From the NCBI RefSeq assembly GCF_000010725.1, contig NC_013859.1:144001-208000 (forward strand): a stretch of DNA of 64,000 nt, read 5' to 3'. Below are positions 15,988 through 25,437 of the stretch, piece by piece. The DNA is from Azospirillum sp. B510 (lineage in GTDB: Bacteria; Pseudomonadota; Alphaproteobacteria; Azospirillales; Azospirillaceae). A program made the translations under genes and the position numbers. The number at the start of each line of letters is the position of its first letter. Position 1 is the stretch's first letter. Under the pieces are notes generated by a model. The model was given only the letters and a program-made list of their open reading frames with translations. It did no database searches and was not told where the DNA came from.

Positions 15988-18081
15988 ATGACCCTCACGG
16001 ATCACGTCCGCAGCCGGTTCGGCCTGATCGGCGACATCGGGCTGGCGAACCGCGACGTGCTGTTCGCGGTCGGCATCCTGCTGGTGCTGGCGGTGCTGTT
16101 CCTGCCGGTGCCGTCCTGGTTCCTCGATCTCGGGCTGGCGCTGTCCTTCTCGGTCGCGGTGCTGGTGCTCATGGTGTCGCTGTGGATCCCGCGTCCGCTC
16201 GACTTCTCCTCCTTCCCCACCGTGCTGCTGGTGGTGACGATGCTGCGGCTGGCGCTGAACATCGCCTCGACCCGGCTGATCCTTGCCGAGGGGCACAACG
16301 GCCAGGCCGCCGCCGGCCATGTGATCCAGGGCTTCAGCCAGTTCGTGATGGGCGGCAACTTCGTCATCGGCGTGGTGATCTTCTGCATCCTGGTGGTGAT
16401 CAACTTCGTCGTCATCACCAAGGGCGCCACCCGCATCGCCGAGGTCGGCGCCCGCTTCACGCTCGACGCCATTCCCGGCAAGCAGATGGCGATCGACGCC
16501 GACCTTTCCGCCGGCATGATCGACGACAGCGAGGCGCGCCGCCGCCGCAAGGAGCTCGAGGACGAGAGCACCTTCTATGGCGCCATGGACGGCGCCTCGA
16601 AATTCGTGCGCGGCGACGCGGTGGCCGGTCTGGTCATCACCGTCATCAATGTGCTGGGCGGCATGGCCATCGGCATCGTCCAGAAGGGGATGAGCTTCGA
16701 GCATGCCGCGTCCATCTACACCACGCTGACGGTGGGCGACGGGCTGGCGACGCAGATCCCGGCGCTGGTGGTGTCGCTGGCCGCCGGCCTGCTGGTGACC
16801 AAGGGCGGCAACATCGGCTCGGCGGAAAAGGCGGTGATCGACCAGCTCGGCGCCTATCCCAAGGCGCTGCTGGTGGCGTCCGGTCTGCTGGTGGCGCTGG
16901 CGATCACCCCCGGCCTGCCGATGGCGCCCTTCCTCGCCATGGGGGCCGCCTTCGCCGCTCTCGGCTGGTACGCGCCGCGCCGCAAGGCCCGCGCCGCCGC
17001 ACTCGCCAAGCTGGAGGAAAGCCGCAAGGCGCCCCCCGCCGCACCCGAGGAGGCGGTGGAGGACATGCTGAAGGTCGACGAGGTGAAGGTGGAGGTCGGC
17101 AACCACCTCGTCCCGCTGATCCTCAACAAGAACGGCCCGCTGACGACCAAGGTGAAGACTTTGCGCAAGCGCTTCGCCACCGAATTCGGCTTCGTCCTGC
17201 CCTCGGTCCGCATCAAGGATTCCAGCTTCTTGGCCCCCAAGAGCTATGTCATCAGCATCATGGGGGTGGAGGCGGCGAAGGGGGAGGTGCGGCCGAAGCA
17301 TCTGCTCGCCATCGACCCGACCGGCGGCGCCGTTCCCGACATCGCCGGGGACGCGACGCGCGAGCCGACCTTCGGCCTGCAAGCCAAATGGATCGACCCG
17401 GCCCGCCATGAGGAGGCGGTGGCGAAGGGCTACACCGTCGTCGATCCGGAAAGCGTCATCACCACCCACCTGACCGAGGTCATCAAGGACAACCTCGCCA
17501 CCCTGCTGACCTTCGCCGCCTTGCAGAAGCTGATCGACGGGCTGGGCCGCGAATACCAGAAGCTGATCAGCGACATGGTGCCGAGCCAGATCTCGCTGGT
17601 GGTGCTCCAGCGGGTGTTGCAGCAGCTTCTCTCCGAACGGGTGTCGATCCGCAACCTGCCGGCCATCGTCGAGGCGGTGGCCGAGGCGGTCGGCTGGACC
17701 CGCCACATCACCCTGATCACCGAACATGTCCGGATGCGGCTGGGCCAGCAGATCCATCAGGGGCTGGCCGGACCCGACGGCTTCGTCTCGGTGATCGCGC
17801 TCAGTCCGCGCTGGGAGCAGGCGCTGCTCGACAACATCGTCGTCGAGGGCGACGACCGCCGTTTCGTCATGCCGCCCAGCCTGGTCCAGGAGTTCCTGAC
17901 CGCCGTGCGGCTGAAGATCCAGAAGCACGCCACCGCGCAGATATGGCCCGCCCTGCTGGTGGGGGCGGAGGCGCGCCCCTTCGTCCGTTCCCTGCTGGAG
18001 CGGGTCAGCCCGATGACGCCGGTGCTGAGCCATGCCGAGCTGCACCGCAAGGCGTCGCTCAAGACCATCGATCAGGTCTAG
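15988..18081 (+). CDS. flhA: Flagellar export protein FlhA
   Basis: A 697-residue export-gate protein. Residues about 20-320 hold eight membrane helices with the conserved cytoplasmic loop containing LDAIPGKQMAIDADL and ARRRRKELEDESTFYGAMDGASKFVRGDA, shortened here to the usual FHIPEP core. The C-terminal 350 residues form the cytosolic nonamer ring that docks FliI and chaperone-substrate complexes. Length and order match FlhA. It heads a run flhA-fliR-flhB with gaps of six and three bases. Confidence 0.97.
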   Translation: MTLTDHVRSRFGLIGDIGLANRDVLFAVGILLVLAVLFLPVPSWFLDLGLALSFSVAVLVLMVSLWIPRPLDFSSFPTVLLVVTMLRLALNIASTRLILAEGHNGQAAAGHVIQGFSQFVMGGNFVIGVVIFCILVVINFVVITKGATRIAEVGARFTLDAIPGKQMAIDADLSAGMIDDSEARRRRKELEDESTFYGAMDGASKFVRGDAVAGLVITVINVLGGMAIGIVQKGMSFEHAASIYTTLTVGDGLATQIPALVVSLAAGLLVTKGGNIGSAEKAVIDQLGAYPKALLVASGLLVALAITPGLPMAPFLAMGAAFAALGWYAPRRKARAAALAKLEESRKAPPAAPEEAVEDMLKVDEVKVEVGNHLVPLILNKNGPLTTKVKTLRKRFATEFGFVLPSVRIKDSSFLAPKSYVISIMGVEAAKGEVRPKHLLAIDPTGGAVPDIAGDATREPTFGLQAKWIDPARHEEAVAKGYTVVDPESVITTHLTEVIKDNLATLLTFAALQKLIDGLGREYQKLISDMVPSQISLVVLQRVLQQLLSERVSIRNLPAIVEAVAEAVGWTRHITLITEHVRMRLGQQIHQGLAGPDGFVSVIALSPRWEQALLDNIVVEGDDRRFVMPPSLVQEFLTAVRLKIQKHATAQIWPALLVGAEARPFVRSLLERVSPMTPVLSHAELHRKASLKTIDQV

Positions 18082-18087
18082 ACGCCG

Positions 18088-18858
18088 ATGGATGGCGCGA
18101 TGGGGGATCTGAGCCAGTTCCTGACCCTGGAGATCTACCGCGGCTTCGTCGTGCTGGCGCGGGTGGCGGCGGCCATCGGGCTGCTGCCCGGCTTCGGCGA
18201 GGCGGCGGTGCCGATGCGGGTGCGCGCGGCGCTGGCCATCATCGTCACGCTGGTGCTGCTGCCGGGGGTGGACGGCCTGCCGGACCGCATGCCGGAACAG
18301 CCGGTGGAGATGTTGCGGATCCTGGCCGGGGAGACGCTGGTCGGCGCCTATCTCGGGCTCGGCGCCCGGCTGTTCATGGCGGCCTTGCAGACCACCGGCG
18401 CCCTGGCGGCGCAGGTGGTGGGGCTGAGCAACCCCTTCTCGATGGCGGCGGCGGGGTTCGAGGGCGGGTCGGTGCTGTCGGGCGTGCTGCTGATCGGCGG
18501 GCTGGCGCTGCTGTTCGCATCCGACGTGCATTACCTGATGATCGGGGCGCTGGCGCGCTCCTACGGCTCCTGGCCGGCGGCGGAGTTTCCGGATTTGGGT
18601 ATGGTCGCCCAGCGTTTCGCCGAGCTGCTGGCGACCACCTTCCGCTTGGGCGTCGGGCTGGCGGCGCCCTTCATCCTCTATGGGCTGGTGATGAATCTGG
18701 CGCTGGGGCTGGTCAACCGGGTGATGCCGGCGATGCCGGTCTATTTCGTCGCGACGCCGGGCGTGCTGATGCTGGGGCTCGGCCTGTTCATGGCGACCGC
18801 CGGCGCCATGCTGACCGCCTTCGTCGCGGCACTCGGCGGCTGGCTTTCGGGTTCCTGA
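18088..18858 (+). CDS. fliR: Flagellar export gate protein FliR
   Basis: A 256-residue integral membrane protein with about six hydrophobic segments. Marks are RVAAAIGLLPGFGEAAVPMRVR near the N-terminus, the Gly-rich AAQVVGLSNPFSMAAAGFEGG loop and VMNLALGLVNRVMPAMPVYFVATPG near the C-terminus, all typical of FliR. It forms the export gate with FliP and FliQ. The ATG at 18088 is used; an ATG at 18100 is also possible. Confidence 0.95.
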   Translation: MDGAMGDLSQFLTLEIYRGFVVLARVAAAIGLLPGFGEAAVPMRVRAALAIIVTLVLLPGVDGLPDRMPEQPVEMLRILAGETLVGAYLGLGARLFMAALQTTGALAAQVVGLSNPFSMAAAGFEGGSVLSGVLLIGGLALLFASDVHYLMIGALARSYGSWPAAEFPDLGMVAQRFAELLATTFRLGVGLAAPFILYGLVMNLALGLVNRVMPAMPVYFVATPGVLMLGLGLFMATAGAMLTAFVAALGGWLSGS

Positions 18859-18861
18859 GCC

Positions 18862-19941
18862 ATGGCGGAGCAGGACGACGAGCAGAAGACCGAGGAACCG
18901 ACCGAGAAACGCCTGCGCGAGGCGGCGGAGAAGGGCGACGTCCCGCGCGCCCGCGACGTCGGCCTGCTGTCGGCGATGGTCGCCGCCTGGATGATCGTGC
19001 TGATGGCGGCCCCCGGAGTCGCCTCGAACCTGTCGGCCCTGCTGCTGCCGCTGATCGAGAATCCCGACGACATCCGCATCGACGGCGGCGCCATCGACGT
19101 CATCCACAGCCTCGCTTGGCTGATCGGCGGCGTCGCGGTGGCCCTGCTGCCGGTGCTGGGCATCCTGCTGGTCGGGGCGGTGGTGTCGGCGCTGGGGCAG
19201 GGGCCGTTCGTGGTGGCATCCGACCGCATCCGGCCGAAATGGTCGCATTTGTCGCCGGCCGCGGGCTGGAAGCGGATGGCCGGGCGGCCGGCGCTGGTCG
19301 AATTCGCCAAGAGCCTGGTCAAGCTCGCCATCATCAGCGCCGCCGCCTGGCGGGCGCTGGCGCCCTACATCGCATGGACGGAGGATACAGTGGGCATGGA
19401 CGTCGCCGGATTGCCCAACCTGCTGCGGGACGTGACCTTGCGGCTGCTGCTGGCGGTCCTGCTGGCGACCGTGCTGATGGCGGCGGTGGATGTGCTGTGG
19501 AACCGCCTGGAATGGCGCCGCCGCCTGCGCATGAGTCCCCAGGAGATCAAGGACGAGTTCAAGCAGATCGAGGGCGACCCCAACGCCAAGGCCCGTCTGC
19601 GCGACATCCGCCGCTCGCGCTCGAAGAAGCGGATGATGGCGAACGTCCCGCGCGCCACGGTGGTCATCACCAACCCCACCCATTTCGCCGTGGCATTGGA
19701 ATACGAGCGGGGACGGACCGCCGCCCCGATCTGCCTCGCCAAGGGGGCGGACCTGATCGCGCTGCGCATCCGCGCGCTGGCCCAGGAGCATGGCATCCCC
19801 ATCGTCGAGAATCCGCCGCTGGCCCGTGCCCTCCACGCCCAGGCGGAGGTCGATGCCGCCATCCCGCTCCAGCATTATCAGGCGGTGGCGGAGGTCATCA
19901 CCTATGTGCTGAAGCTGAAGGGCGGCCTGGCGCGGCGGTAA
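18862..19941 (+). CDS. flhB: Flagellar export switch protein FlhB
   Basis: A 359-residue protein with a polar N-terminus typical of FlhB (QKTEEPTEKRLREAAEKGDV), four membrane helices between about residues 30 and 215, and a cytosolic domain with the autocleavage site NPTH in VVITNPTHFAVALEY. Cleavage between N and P switches export from rod/hook to filament substrates. The C-terminus ends shortly after the conserved VAEVITYVLKLKG helix. Last gene of the flhA-fliR-flhB group. Confidence 0.97.
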   Translation: MAEQDDEQKTEEPTEKRLREAAEKGDVPRARDVGLLSAMVAAWMIVLMAAPGVASNLSALLLPLIENPDDIRIDGGAIDVIHSLAWLIGGVAVALLPVLGILLVGAVVSALGQGPFVVASDRIRPKWSHLSPAAGWKRMAGRPALVEFAKSLVKLAIISAAAWRALAPYIAWTEDTVGMDVAGLPNLLRDVTLRLLLAVLLATVLMAAVDVLWNRLEWRRRLRMSPQEIKDEFKQIEGDPNAKARLRDIRRSRSKKRMMANVPRATVVITNPTHFAVALEYERGRTAAPICLAKGADLIALRIRALAQEHGIPIVENPPLARALHAQAEVDAAIPLQHYQAVAEVITYVLKLKGGLARR

Positions 19942-20015
19942 CCCACCCCCTTGCCATCCCGCCGGGGGCGTGCCAGGAACGGTATCGTCAGCCCGTGACG
20001 TGAAGGGGATTCCCG

Positions 20016-21173
20016 ATGCCGCCGCTCTCCGCAAGGCCCGCCGCCAAAGCCGCACCCAAATCGGCCGCCGGGTCGCTGGCCGGCTTCTGCCCCTGGGCGG
20101 GCGAGGACGGGGTGCGGGTCTATCTGCGGCCCACCGGGCTGATGCCCATCGCCGCCTGGGCCAAGGGGGCGGCGGTGCCGCTGGCCGGTGGGCGCTTCGC
20201 CTTCTCCACCGCCGAGCTGATCGTCCGCGACGGCGGCAGCCGCATCGACCGCGCCTTCGCTCCCCTGGCGGAGATCATGGCCTGGGGCTGGGAGCGCTCC
20301 CGCGCGGTGGCGGAGGCGCTGGACCGCCAGCTCGGCGCCCTGACCCGCGCCCGCGCTCCCTTCGCCGGGCTGGCGCTCGACCGGCCGCTGATCATGGGCA
20401 TCGTCAATGTGACGCCGGACAGCTTCTCCGACGGCGGCGATTTCCTCGACCCCGCCGCCGCCATCGCCCATGGCGAGGCGATGCTGGCCGCCGGGGCCGA
20501 CATCCTCGACATCGGCGGCGAATCCACCCGTCCCGGCGCCGACCCGGTCCCGCCGGCCGAGGAGGAGCGGCGCGTGCTGCCGGTCATCCGCCATTTCGCG
20601 GAGAGGGGGGCCGCCGTTTCGGTCGATACCCGCCATGCCCGGGTCATGGCGTCGGCGGCGATGGCCGGCGCCCGCATCGTCAACGACATCGCCGGGCTGG
20701 CCGATCCGCAGGCCCTGCCGGTGGTGGCGCGCGCCGGCATCCCGGTGGTGGTCATGCACATGCAGGGCGAACCCGGCACCATGCAGGCCAGCCCGGTCTA
20801 CCGTGACGCCGCCCTCGACGTCTTCGACTGGCTGGAGGAACGGATCGCCCGCTGCGCCGCCGCCGGCTTGGCCCCGGAACGCATCGCCGTCGATCCCGGC
20901 ATCGGCTTCGGCAAGACGATGGAGCATAATCTGGAGATCCTGCGCCACACCGCGCTGTATCACGCGCTGGGCTGCACCGTCCTGATCGGCCTGTCGCGCA
21001 AGACCTTCATCGGCCGCCTGTCGCGCGGGGAGCCGCCGAAGGAGCGGCTGGCCGGCTCGCTCGCCGCCGGGCTGGAGACGCTGAACCAGGGCGCCCAGAT
21101 CCTGCGCGTCCACGATGTCGCCGAGACGGTCCAGGCCCGCGCCGTCTGGGAAGGGCTGCATCCCCGCCCGTAA
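20016..21173 (+). CDS. folP: Dihydropteroate synthase FolP with N-terminal extension
   Basis: A 385-residue enzyme that condenses p-aminobenzoate with the pterin pyrophosphate in folate synthesis. The TIM-barrel starts near residue 126 with MGIVNVTPDSFSDGG, followed by DIGGESTRPGA, VSVDTRHARV, VNDIAG, VVMHMQG, DPGIGFGKT and IGLSRKTFIG, all the catalytic loops. The 125 residues before it form an extra domain (VRVYLRPTGLMPIAAWAKGAA and following) absent from E. coli FolP. No better start lies nearer the barrel, so the extension appears real. Confidence 0.95.
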   Translation: MPPLSARPAAKAAPKSAAGSLAGFCPWAGEDGVRVYLRPTGLMPIAAWAKGAAVPLAGGRFAFSTAELIVRDGGSRIDRAFAPLAEIMAWGWERSRAVAEALDRQLGALTRARAPFAGLALDRPLIMGIVNVTPDSFSDGGDFLDPAAAIAHGEAMLAAGADILDIGGESTRPGADPVPPAEEERRVLPVIRHFAERGAAVSVDTRHARVMASAAMAGARIVNDIAGLADPQALPVVARAGIPVVVMHMQGEPGTMQASPVYRDAALDVFDWLEERIARCAAAGLAPERIAVDPGIGFGKTMEHNLEILRHTALYHALGCTVLIGLSRKTFIGRLSRGEPPKERLAGSLAAGLETLNQGAQILRVHDVAETVQARAVWEGLHPRP

Positions 21174-21302
21174 CCCTTTCGCGCAGCCGCCGATGGGGTC
21201 TTGACCCCGCCGGGCTGGCGGGCGAAGAAACATCCTGCGCTTGTGCTTACAGCCCCGCGCTCCGACATCCCGGGCTGGAGACGGTTTCCGTACGAGGTTC
21301 TC

Positions 21303-22676
21303 ATGACGCGACATCTGTTTGGGACAGACGGCATCCGTGGCACCGCCAACATCGATCCGATGACCGCCGAAACGGCTCTGCGCGTGGCGATGGCGACCGC
21401 GCTCCAGTTCCGCCGCGGCGACCACCGCCACCGGGTGGTGATCGGCAAGGATACCCGCCTGTCCGGCTATCTGCTGGAACCGGCGCTGACCGCCGGCTTC
21501 ATCTCGATGGGCATGGACGTGGTGCTGGTCGGGCCGCTGCCGACCCCGGCGGTCGCCATGCTGACCCGCTCGCTCCGCGCCGACATGGGCGTCGTGATCT
21601 CCGCCTCGCACAACCCCTATCAGGACAACGGCATCAAGCTGTTCGGCCCCGACGGCTACAAGCTGTCCGACAAGGTCGAGGCGGCGATCGAGGCGCGCAT
21701 GGCGCTGCCCTTTGGCCCCGACCTCGCGGCGCCGGCGGCGCTTGGCCGCGCCAGCCGCCTCGACGACGCCACCGGCCGCTACATCGAATATGTGAAGAAC
21801 ACCTTCCCGCGCGGATTGCGGCTGGACGGGCTGAAGATCGTCGTCGATTGCGCCAACGGCGCCGCCTACAAGGTCGCGCCCAAGGTGCTGTACGAATTGG
21901 GGGCCGACGTGGTCCCGGTCGGCGTCACCCCGGACGGCACCAACATCAACAAGGGCTGCGGCGCCACCGCGACCCAGACCTTGCAGGAACAGGTCGTCGC
22001 CCATGGCGCCCATCTCGGCGTCGCGCTGGACGGCGACGCCGACCGCCTGATCATGGTGGACGAGGCCGGGCGGCCGATCGACGGCGACCAGCTGATGAGC
22101 CTGATCGCCACTTCCTGGGCGCACGCGCAGACCCTGCGTGGCGGCGGCGTCGTCGCCACCGTCATGTCCAACCTCGGCATGGAGCGCCATCTCGGCGGCC
22201 TCGGCCTGCATCTGGCCCGCACGCCGGTCGGCGACCGCTATGTCGTCGAGATGATGCGCGAGCGCGGCTACAATGTCGGCGGCGAGCAGTCGGGCCATGT
22301 CGTGCTGTCCGACTATTCCACCACCGGTGACGGGCTGATCGCGGCGTTGCAGGTGCTGGCGGTGCTGATCCAGGCCGATGGCCGGTCGGCCAGCGAGGTC
22401 TGCCGGGTGTTCGATCCGGTGCCGCAGAAGCTGACCAATGTCCGTTTCGCCACCGGAACGAAGCCGCTGGAGGATGTCGCCGTCCAGCAGGCGATCAAGG
22501 AGGGCGAGGGGCGTCTGGCGTCTGGCGGCCGCCTGCTGATCCGCAAGTCCGGCACCGAACCGCTCATCCGCGTGATGGCGGAGGGTGACGACGAGGTGCT
22601 GGTGCACAGCGTGGTCGGCGACATCGCCGACGCCATCCGGGCCAGCGCCGCCCGCAGCCTGGAGGCCGCGCAATGA
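21303..22676 (+). CDS. glmM: Phosphoglucosamine mutase GlmM
   Basis: A 457-residue enzyme converting glucosamine-6-phosphate to glucosamine-1-phosphate for UDP-GlcNAc, hence peptidoglycan and LPS. The phosphoserine is Ser102 in ISASHNPYQDNGIKLF; the magnesium loop is DGDADRLIMVDE; the sugar loop is GGEQSGHVV; the phosphate-binding tail is RKSGTEPLIRVM. The ATG at 21303 gives the canonical start MTRHLFGTDGIRG; longer upstream frame is not conserved. Its stop overlaps the thiD ATG by four bases. Confidence 0.97.
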   Translation: MTRHLFGTDGIRGTANIDPMTAETALRVAMATALQFRRGDHRHRVVIGKDTRLSGYLLEPALTAGFISMGMDVVLVGPLPTPAVAMLTRSLRADMGVVISASHNPYQDNGIKLFGPDGYKLSDKVEAAIEARMALPFGPDLAAPAALGRASRLDDATGRYIEYVKNTFPRGLRLDGLKIVVDCANGAAYKVAPKVLYELGADVVPVGVTPDGTNINKGCGATATQTLQEQVVAHGAHLGVALDGDADRLIMVDEAGRPIDGDQLMSLIATSWAHAQTLRGGGVVATVMSNLGMERHLGGLGLHLARTPVGDRYVVEMMRERGYNVGGEQSGHVVLSDYSTTGDGLIAALQVLAVLIQADGRSASEVCRVFDPVPQKLTNVRFATGTKPLEDVAVQQAIKEGEGRLASGGRLLIRKSGTEPLIRVMAEGDDEVLVHSVVGDIADAIRASAARSLEAAQ

Positions 22677-23488
22677 CTGAGAGCACCATCAACGGGCGTG
22701 TCCTGATCGTCGCCGGCTCCGATTCCGGTGGCGGCGCCGGCATCCAGGCTGACATCAAGGCGGTCAGCGCGCTCGGCGCCTACGCCATGACCGCCATCGC
22801 GGCGTTGACGGCGCAGAACACCACCGGCGTCTATGGCGTGGTGGCGGTCGACCCCGCCTTCGTCGCCTTGCAGATGAAGCTGGTGCTGGAGGATATCGGC
22901 GCCGACGCGGTGAAGATCGGCATGCTCGCCAACGCCCCGGTGATCGAGGCGGTGGCGGCGGAGTATGAGGCCCGCGCCGTCAATGTGCCGCTGGTGCTCG
23001 ATCCCGTGATGATCGCCAAGAGCGGCCATCACCTGCTCGACCCCGACGCCGTGCTGACCCTGCGCCGGCGCCTGCTGCCGCTGGCCGAGGTGGTGACGCC
23101 CAACCTGCCGGAGGCGGAGGCGCTGACCGACCTGCCGATCCGCGACCTGGATGACATGCGCCGTGCCGCCGAACTGCTGCTCAGCTTCGGCCCGAAATCG
23201 GTGCTGCTGAAGGGCGGCCATCTCGAGGACGACACCCTCTACGACCTCCTGCTGACCGAGGAGGGCGAGACGGTTTTCCAGGGCCGGCGCGTCCACACCC
23301 CGCACACCCACGGCACCGGCTGCACCCTGTCCTCGGCCATCGCCGCCGGTCTGGCCCAGGGGCTGACCACCGGTGAGGCGGTGGCGCGGGCGCGCCGCTA
23401 TGTCGAAACGGCGATCCTGACCGCGCCCGGCTTCGGCCACGGCCACGGCCCGCTCAACCACCTGCACACGGTGCGCGAGTTTTCGTGA
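22673..23488 (+). CDS. thiD: Hydroxymethylpyrimidine/phosphomethylpyrimidine kinase ThiD
   Basis: A 271-residue ribokinase-fold kinase in thiamine synthesis that phosphorylates HMP and HMP-P. Visible marks are VAGSDSGGGAGIQADIKAV at the N-terminus, the ALTAQNTTGV loop, VLDPVMIAKSGHHLL, TPNLPEAEALT, LLKGGHL and the anion-hole/catalytic base motif THGTGCTLSSAIAAGLA. All are intact and length is standard. Translation is coupled to glmM via ATGA. Confidence 0.96.
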   Translation: MTESTINGRVLIVAGSDSGGGAGIQADIKAVSALGAYAMTAIAALTAQNTTGVYGVVAVDPAFVALQMKLVLEDIGADAVKIGMLANAPVIEAVAAEYEARAVNVPLVLDPVMIAKSGHHLLDPDAVLTLRRRLLPLAEVVTPNLPEAEALTDLPIRDLDDMRRAAELLLSFGPKSVLLKGGHLEDDTLYDLLLTEEGETVFQGRRVHTPHTHGTGCTLSSAIAAGLAQGLTTGEAVARARRYVETAILTAPGFGHGHGPLNHLHTVREFS

Positions 23489-23512
23489 GAAGGCACAGAA
23501 GCGGATGCCCGG

Positions 23513-24067
23513 TCACGGCACCCGCTTCTTCTCCAGCTTGCGGGCCAGCGTGCGCCGGTGCATGCCGAGCCGCCTTGCCGTCTCGGAAATGTTGAAGTTG
23601 GTCTCCACCAGCGTCTCGTGGATGCGCTCCCATTCCAGATTCTTGATCGAGGTGCTGCGGGCGGTGGGGGCGATGGAGGTGTCGCCCTCGATGCGGTCGA
23701 AGGCGGCCTCGATGTCGTCGGTGTTGGACGGCTTGGCCAGATAATGGCAGGCGCCCAGCTTGATCGCCTCCACTGCGGTGGCGATGCTGGCGAAGCCGGT
23801 CAGCACGACGATGCGGGTCTCCTCGTCCGCCTCGTGCAGTTCCTTCACGCATTCGAGGCCCGACCCGGTGGCCAGCTTCAGGTCGATCACCGCATAGTCC
23901 GGGTCCACCGTCCGCAGGATCTCCCGCATCTCCTCCAGCCCGGCGCAGACATGGACCTCGTAGCGGCGGCGCTCGAAGGACCGGCGCAGCGCGCGGGCGA
24001 AGGAGGCGTCATCCTCGACGATCAGCAGGGTGCGGACGACGTCCTCTTCCAACTCAGTCGTCTCCAT
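23513..24067 (-). CDS. regA: Redox response regulator RegA/ActR/PrrA
   Basis: A 184-residue regulator. The receiver domain has the acidic pair Asp19-Asp20, the phospho-acceptor Asp62 in AVIDLKLATGSGLE, the conserved Thr in VVLTGFASIATAVEAI and Lys in YLAKPSNTDD. A Pro/Thr linker leads to a Fis-type helix-turn-helix, FNISETARRLGMHRRTLARKLEKK, nearly invariant in the RegA/PrrA/ActR/RoxR family. These proteins control terminal oxidases, CO2 and nitrogen fixation in response to redox state. It overlaps regB by 14 bases and lies downstream of the cyo cluster. Confidence 0.93.
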   Translation of the reverse strand: METTELEEDVVRTLLIVEDDASFARALRRSFERRRYEVHVCAGLEEMREILRTVDPDYAVIDLKLATGSGLECVKELHEADEETRIVVLTGFASIATAVEAIKLGACHYLAKPSNTDDIEAAFDRIEGDTSIAPTARSTSIKNLEWERIHETLVETNFNISETARRLGMHRRTLARKLEKKRVP

Positions 24068-25361
24068 CGGCGCCTCCCGGCGACAGGGCGGACAGCGGCA
24101 GGGTCAGCGTCACGGTGGCGCCGCCGCCGGGGCGGTTCTTGGCCGAGACGGTTCCGCCCAGCTTGCGCAGCACGTTCATCACCAGGAACAGGCCGAGCCC
24201 GCTGCCCGGCCGTTTCTTGGTCGAGCGGTAGGGCTTGCCCAGCTCCTCCAGGATGGCGGGGTCGAAGCCGGGGCCGGCATCATTGACCGCCACCACCAGA
24301 TTGTCCCCCTGCCGCAATGCCGCGACGCCGATCCAGCCCGGCGACGCCTCCAGCGCGTTGTCCAGCACGTTGAACAGAACCTGCTTCAGGGCGAGGTCGG
24401 CGATCATCCGTTCCTGCGGGCCGACGGCATTGTCATAGTCGAAGCGGGCCGGCGAGCGGCTGGACAGCCAATCCTCGACCAGACCGTCGAGGAAGCTCTT
24501 CACCGTCGTGCGCACCGTCCCCTCGCCGCGCGCCTCGCCCGACGACATCAGGATGCCAGAGACGATGGTCTTGCAGCGGTCGATCTGGTTCTGCATCTCC
24601 GCCACCTCCTCCGACAGGTCGGGGTCGGCCATCAGCGTCGGCATATGGCGCCAGTCGTTGAGGATCACTGACAAGGTGGCGAGCGGCGTTCCCAGCTCAT
24701 GCGCCGCGCCGGAGGCCAGCAGTCCCATGCGGACGATGTGCGCCTCCTCCATCGAACGCTGGCGCAACTCGGCCAGATAGGCGTCGCGGGCGCGCAGGTT
24801 GCGGTTGATCTGGGTGAGGAAGGGAACCAGCAGGCTCGCCGCCAGGACGAAGCAGATGAACATCCCCTGGATGTGCAGGCTGAACAGCTCGCCTTCATAG
24901 CCATGGGGAAGGGGAAGCGGCTGGTTGTTGCCGATCAGCCAGGTGAAGCCGGCGGTCGCCACCAGCACCAGCGCCCAGGCCGACCATGCCTCCAGCAGCA
25001 CCGCCCCCAGCGCCACCTGGAGCAGATAGAGTGAGATGAACGGATTGGCGGCGCCGCCGCTGAGATAGAGCTGAAGGGTCAGCGCCCAGACATCGATCAG
25101 CAGTTCCAGGAACAGCTGGGTGTTGGAGATGGTGGAACTGCGGCGGATCTGGATCAGGCTGGCGATGTTCAGCGCGACCAGCACGAAGATCACCGCCGTC
25201 ATCGGCAGCAGCGGCAACCGGATTCCCATCTGCGCATGGACGATCAGGATCGTCACGATCTGCCCGACGACGGCGAGCCAACGCAGTTGGACGAGCAGGA
25301 ACAGGTTTTTGCGGTCGGTGGAATCACGCACGAAGGACGTCCTGTTCCTCACCCGGTTCAT
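24054..25361 (-). CDS. regB: Redox sensor histidine kinase RegB/ActS/PrrB
   Basis: A 435-residue membrane kinase with about six N-terminal helices (residues 25-185). The quinone-sensing motif GGAANPF lies near residue 104. The H-box is SGAAHELGTPLATL (His near 220), and a conserved cysteine in QIDRCKTIVSGIL near residue 262 matches the redox-active cysteine of RegB. N, G1 and G2 boxes are FNVLDNALEASP, VNDAGPGFDP and GSGLGLFLV. Both known redox inputs of the family are thus retained. The gene starts 76 bases downstream of the SURF1 stop and overlaps regA. Confidence 0.94.
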   Translation of the reverse strand: MNRVRNRTSFVRDSTDRKNLFLLVQLRWLAVVGQIVTILIVHAQMGIRLPLLPMTAVIFVLVALNIASLIQIRRSSTISNTQLFLELLIDVWALTLQLYLSGGAANPFISLYLLQVALGAVLLEAWSAWALVLVATAGFTWLIGNNQPLPLPHGYEGELFSLHIQGMFICFVLAASLLVPFLTQINRNLRARDAYLAELRQRSMEEAHIVRMGLLASGAAHELGTPLATLSVILNDWRHMPTLMADPDLSEEVAEMQNQIDRCKTIVSGILMSSGEARGEGTVRTTVKSFLDGLVEDWLSSRSPARFDYDNAVGPQERMIADLALKQVLFNVLDNALEASPGWIGVAALRQGDNLVVAVNDAGPGFDPAILEELGKPYRSTKKRPGSGLGLFLVMNVLRKLGGTVSAKNRPGGGATVTLTLPLSALSPGGADGDD

Positions 25362-25368
25362 CAGTTCA

Positions 25369-25389
25369 CCAACTTATATAGAGAGTTGG
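25369..25389. promoter_or_regulatory. Inverted repeat at the regB 5' end
   Basis: CCAACT-N9-AGTTGG flanks a TATATA core immediately before the regB ATG. It could be an operator over a minus-strand promoter or a hairpin that limits regB translation; no strong Shine-Dalgarno is visible for regB. Role unproven. Confidence 0.35.
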
Positions 25390-25437
25390 CGGCAGGTGGG
25401 GAGTTTTAGGAAGGTCTGTTTCAAGCCACCCGGCCCT

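Noticed and set aside
15928..20055. A very long antisense open frame (about 1375 codons) opposite flhA-fliR-flhB
   Set aside because: High-GC codon bias leaves the opposite strand open; the translation is His/Gln/Arg/Asp-rich repeats with no fold, and the plus strand encodes certain flagellar genes.
21195..21208. GGGGTC-TT-GACCCC hairpin with an embedded TTGACC before glmM
   Set aside because: Two-base loop is too tight for a good hairpin and no -10 box follows the TTGACC at normal distance.
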